Positions 61,385 through 64,000 of a stretch of 64,000 nt of DNA are shown here, piece by piece (positions within the stretch are counted from its first letter, which is position 1; every line of letters begins with the position of its first letter). The stretch is from Belliella buryatensis. Its GTDB lineage: Bacteria > Bacteroidota > Bacteroidia > Cytophagales > Cyclobacteriaceae. The notes beneath the pieces were generated by a model, which was given only the letters and a program-made list of their open reading frames with translations, was not told the DNA's origin and ran no database searches. The stretch is from contig NZ_FZOK01000001.1 of assembly GCF_900188245.1 (NCBI RefSeq), positions 124,001 to 188,000 of the forward strand, given 5' to 3'. The translations under genes were made by a program, and so were the position numbers.

Positions 61385-62050
61385 TTACTCTTCAAATGTA
61401 ATTCCATCAGGATTGGCACCAAGTTGCTTTAGTATTTCGCTGACGGCTTCGACCATGGGTTGTGGGCCACAGACGTAAAATTCTTGAGAAAAATCATCTA
61501 AATTATCTTTAAGAAAGTTCATATTGACTCTTCCATTTGCATGCCCTTCTACTTTCTCTTGATCCAAAATAGATATGAAATCCTCACCCAAAATTTCATG
61601 AAAGTAAGATTCCATGATGACATCCTTACCCGTCTTATTGGCAAAAATCAACTTATTTCCTTCCAGATCACCTTTTGATTTGAGGTCTCTAAAAATACTG
61701 ATAAAGGGTGTGATTCCTGCACCCCCTGCGATAAACACACCTTTGCCTTTGTACTGAATAGCTCCCCAGGAGTCATCTATGATCAGCTCATCCCCTTCTA
61801 CCAAATCCTCAATCTGCTTGGTCACGCCATCATGATCTCTGTAGAACTTGATTACAAACTCTAAATAATCATCTTCTGGGAGTGAAGTATATGTAAAAGG
61901 CCTTTTTTCATCCTTCCAATCCTCCTTATTGATGGCTACCTCTGTAGCTTGACCAGGTTTAAAATTATAACCTTTCGGTTTCTCTGTTTTCAACATCTTG
62001 ACATCGTGGGTCAAGGAAAGTATGTCTGTAATTCTTACTGTATAGCTCAT
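61385..62050 (-). CDS. Ferredoxin-NADP reductase-like FAD oxidoreductase
   Basis: 221 residues from the ATG at 62050 (MSYTVRITDILSL); an ATG at 62071 would add seven. FAD-binding barrel with 'GQATEVAINKEDWKDEKRPFTYTSLP' (the RxFTxTS FAD motif) and a NAD(P)-binding half with 'VFIAGGAGITPFISIFR' and the closing 'FYVCGPQPMVEAV'. No 2Fe-2S cysteine cluster is present, so it is a stand-alone reductase whose electron acceptor is unknown. Single gene, no signal peptide. Confidence 0.85.
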   Translation of the reverse strand: MSYTVRITDILSLTHDVKMLKTEKPKGYNFKPGQATEVAINKEDWKDEKRPFTYTSLPEDDYLEFVIKFYRDHDGVTKQIEDLVEGDELIIDDSWGAIQYKGKGVFIAGGAGITPFISIFRDLKSKGDLEGNKLIFANKTGKDVIMESYFHEILGEDFISILDQEKVEGHANGRVNMNFLKDNLDDFSQEFYVCGPQPMVEAVSEILKQLGANPDGITFEE

Positions 62051-62205
62051 AAAATTTAAATTTTGGTTCATTTATATAAGTATTACAAGCAATTATTGTT
62101 CAAAAGTCGAAACTAAGTACATGAAATCTCAAAAAGCATAAACAAGATGTTGATTTAATCGTTGTATCTTCGTTTTACATAAACCCATCTAATTATTCAA
62201 TATTT

Positions 62206-62811
62206 ATGAAAAAAATTAAATTACTTATCGCTTCCCTTGCCCTAACATTCTTTTTCATGGGTACAGAACAGTCAATGGCACAATTGCAGACTCCAGCACC
62301 AAGCCCTGCTGCATTTGTATCACAGAATGTAGGTTTTACCAAAATCAGCATTGACTACTCCTCCCCTGCTGTTAAAGGCAGAAAAATTTTCGGAGAAATT
62401 GAAAAATTCGGAACTACTTGGAGAGCTGGCGCCAATGCGACCACAATGATAGAATTCAGCACAGCTGTCAATGTAGGAGGTAGAAATCTTCGTCCAGGAA
62501 AGTATGCCATTTTCATGACTCCAACAGAATCAGGGGATTGGACCGTAAGAATCAACAGTAAGGGCAATTCAGTATTTGCATACATGAAAGATGGTAAAAT
62601 TGACGAAGAAGCACTCGCTAAAGATGATCTAGTAGCTTTCAAAGCAAGTACCACTAAATTGAGTGGTCCACAAGAAAGATTGATATACACGATTTCTGCA
62701 GAAGACAACAAAGTAGCAAAAATCACCATGACTTGGGAAAATTATGCTGTTTCCTTTATGGTGGACACCCAAGTAGATCAGAAAATGGAAGGATTCAAAG
62801 GAGCTTTTTAG
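62206..62811 (+). CDS. DUF2911 family exported protein
   Basis: 201 residues. Signal peptide (ending TEQSMAQ), then a DUF2911 domain: 'VGFTKISIDYSSPAVKGRKIFG', 'WRAGANATTMIEFS', 'LRPGKYAIFMTPTESGDWTV' and 'MTWENYAVSFMVDT'. The family is common in Bacteroidota and its function is unknown. Transcribed alone and followed by a terminator. Confidence 0.88.
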   Translation: MKKIKLLIASLALTFFFMGTEQSMAQLQTPAPSPAAFVSQNVGFTKISIDYSSPAVKGRKIFGEIEKFGTTWRAGANATTMIEFSTAVNVGGRNLRPGKYAIFMTPTESGDWTVRINSKGNSVFAYMKDGKIDEEALAKDDLVAFKASTTKLSGPQERLIYTISAEDNKVAKITMTWENYAVSFMVDTQVDQKMEGFKGAF

Positions 62812-62830
62812 ATAGAAATTACCTCAAACT

Positions 62831-62870
62831 AAAAATGCACCATAACAGCTTTTGTAATGGTGCATTTTTT
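62831..62870 (+). terminator. Terminator after DUF2911 gene
   Basis: Stem AAAAATGCACCAT / ATGGTGCATTTTT with a 13-nt loop and extended T-run, 20 nt after the stop. Confidence 0.82.
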
Positions 62871-62941
62871 TTTGAAAATTAAATTCCCCAAGATTCCCCA
62901 AAACGTAGAAAAACTCACTCAAGAAAAGACTGGTTTGTCTT

Positions 62942-63076
62942 ACTCAAAAATTTGAAGTAATTTATTTTGAAAATAAAAAACAGCTCCTTGAAGCTAACAA
63001 CCTTGATTTTTTATTTTTCAAATCCATTAACAAGGAGGTTTTAAACGAGGCATTAGAATTGTACTTGGCTGACTAA
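62942..63076 (+). pseudogene. Possible gene remnant
   Basis: A 44-codon stretch without start codon reads like real protein (KFEVIYFENKKQLLEAN, then a hydrophobic and acidic end LELYLAD) and stops at 63076. Upstream in the same frame a stop is reached at about 62907 and no ATG is found. It may be the 3' end of a decayed gene, or a chance frame. No family recognised. Confidence 0.25.
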
Positions 63077-63095
63077 AATATAAAGCCAACTCAAA

Positions 63096-64000
63096 ATGAT
63101 AAATACATACAATAGTGCTACTCACCCAGCCAAGTATAGATCATCATTGAATACTTCTAATTTATTAAATAGTAAAAGAAGTGTCCAATTAAAACATAAA
63201 ACTAAAAAAACTAGTAGAATTCAATTATTAATTCTAATACTGACTTTCACTCCTATTGCTCTTGCAATTATTTCACTTTTCTATTTTGAAGGATATTTAG
63301 ATGAGCTTCATCTTGCGAGATTAAATACCGGTTGGGGCTATTGGACATTTGTTATATCCTTGACAATATTGTCAATCAAACTTATTTTTTTGAGTTGGCT
63401 TTTCTACTTGCACAAAAAATATAAAGCAATCAAGTCTGTCTCAGATAAGAAGTTACCCTCCTGTACTGTAATAGTACCAGCATATAATGAAGGTGAGATG
63501 GTTTATAAAACACTTTTAAGTCTGGCTAAAAGCAGTTATCCAATTAAAAAATTACAAATTATCTCCATTGATGATGGAAGCAAAGATGACACTTGGCGAT
63601 GGATGCAAAGAGCTAAGAAAGAACTTGGAGAGCGACTGACCATCTATCAGCAACCGAAAAATATGGGCAAGAGAGAGGCACTTCATCGGGCTTTTTTGGA
63701 AGGTACTGGAGATATTTTTGTGACGGTCGATAGTGATTCGATTGTAAAAGAGCACACCTTAAGAAATCTAGTCAGTCCTTTTGTAGTCAACAAATCTTGC
63801 GGAGCAGTAGCTGGTAATGTAATGGTTTTAAACCGGGAACTTGGACTCATTCCAAAAATGCTAAATGTAAGTTTTGCTTTTAGTTTCGAATTTATTCGTT
63901 CTGCTCAGAGTATGTTGGGTTCGGTACTCTGTACGCCTGGGGCATTGGCAGCTTACAGAAAAACAGCTGTCTTAAACTGTCTTGAAGACTGGATTAATCA
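63096..64000 (+). CDS. Family 2 glycosyltransferase, membrane-bound (3' truncated by window)
   Basis: About 301 residues before the window ends; the frame is still open. N-terminal two membrane helices (about 43-64 and 83-103), then a GT-A domain: 'SCTVIVPAYNEGEMV', 'IISIDDGSKDDTW', DSDS as the DxD motif, 'GAVAGNVMVLNRE' and 'LCTPGALAAYRK', and a catalytic-base-like LEDW just before the edge. The pattern is that of processive synthases (HasA/NodC/cellulose-synthase-like). Expected later features, QxxRW and more membrane helices, are outside the window. Confidence 0.85.
   Translation, partial: MINTYNSATHPAKYRSSLNTSNLLNSKRSVQLKHKTKKTSRIQLLILILTFTPIALAIISLFYFEGYLDELHLARLNTGWGYWTFVISLTILSIKLIFLSWLFYLHKKYKAIKSVSDKKLPSCTVIVPAYNEGEMVYKTLLSLAKSSYPIKKLQIISIDDGSKDDTWRWMQRAKKELGERLTIYQQPKNMGKREALHRAFLEGTGDIFVTVDSDSIVKEHTLRNLVSPFVVNKSCGAVAGNVMVLNRELGLIPKMLNVSFAFSFEFIRSAQSMLGSVLCTPGALAAYRKTAVLNCLEDWIN

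Overview
The window reads as chromosomal DNA of an AT-rich Bacteroidota, most likely order Cytophagales and close to the Cyclobacteriaceae (Algoriphagus-like). The signs are a type IX secretion plug protein, a DUF4221 lipoprotein, a Lacal_2735 small protein, type III glutamine synthetase, a six-bladed propeller lipoprotein, and promoters of the Bacteroidota form (TTG about 19-20 nt upstream of TAnnTTTG). No rRNA, tRNA, insertion sequence, prophage or CRISPR array was seen. The taxonomic assignment is inference from gene families.

Layout. 1-9.6 kb: tail of a Cas6-like endoribonuclease, T9SS plug protein, ABC-F ATPase, a secreted sorbosone-dehydrogenase-like propeller, two tandem Cys-domain/CarboxypepD-like paralogues (one has lost its cysteines), a lipoprotein, an ABC1/UbiB kinase and a TetR regulator. 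9.8-20 kb: hslV, the pyruvate dehydrogenase E2, a YheT hydrolase, an SRAP protein, an MBL hydrolase, a FabH paralogue with a tightly coupled unknown gene, a YwqK/MORN-repeat protein, a small Lacal_2735 protein and a DUF6600 protein with a repetitive tail. 20-31 kb: glnN, mtaB, a DUF805 protein, an FtsX-like permease, the minus-strand operon lpxK-porin-miaE, and a Nif3/zinc-ribbon pair. 32.4-35.7 kb: menaquinone operon menI-menF-menD. 35.8-42.1 kb: a compact glucan locus (sugar-porter MFS, GH16 lipoprotein, putative GH149-type beta-1,3-glucan phosphorylase) without SusC/SusD.

47-58 kb holds all four enzymes for histidine breakdown to glutamate (hutH, hutI, hutU, hutG), scattered among unrelated genes. 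A divergent LysR gene sits next to hutH. hutH and hutI share an identical 16-bp element at the same distance from a -7 box, so they probably form one regulon. Between them lies an AT-rich islet with a secreted four-cysteine peptide, a six-bladed propeller lipoprotein, a C12 homopolymer and two palindromes that fall in the predicted hutI leader. hutU is preceded by 22-nt repeats in both orientations. Between hutU and hutG lie alkB and an OhrR-type regulator with a glutathione peroxidase, whose promoter is bracketed by two palindromes 40 bp apart. The window ends with valS, a DUF2975/HTH pair, a ferredoxin-reductase-like protein, a DUF2911 protein and the start of a family 2 glycosyltransferase.

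Most of the window is ordinary housekeeping DNA. The strongest candidates for something undescribed are the shared hut element, the peptide/propeller pair with its C12 tract and palindromes, the paired OhrR-like operators, and the phosphorolytic glucan locus. All assignments come from reading the sequence by eye; no database search was run.
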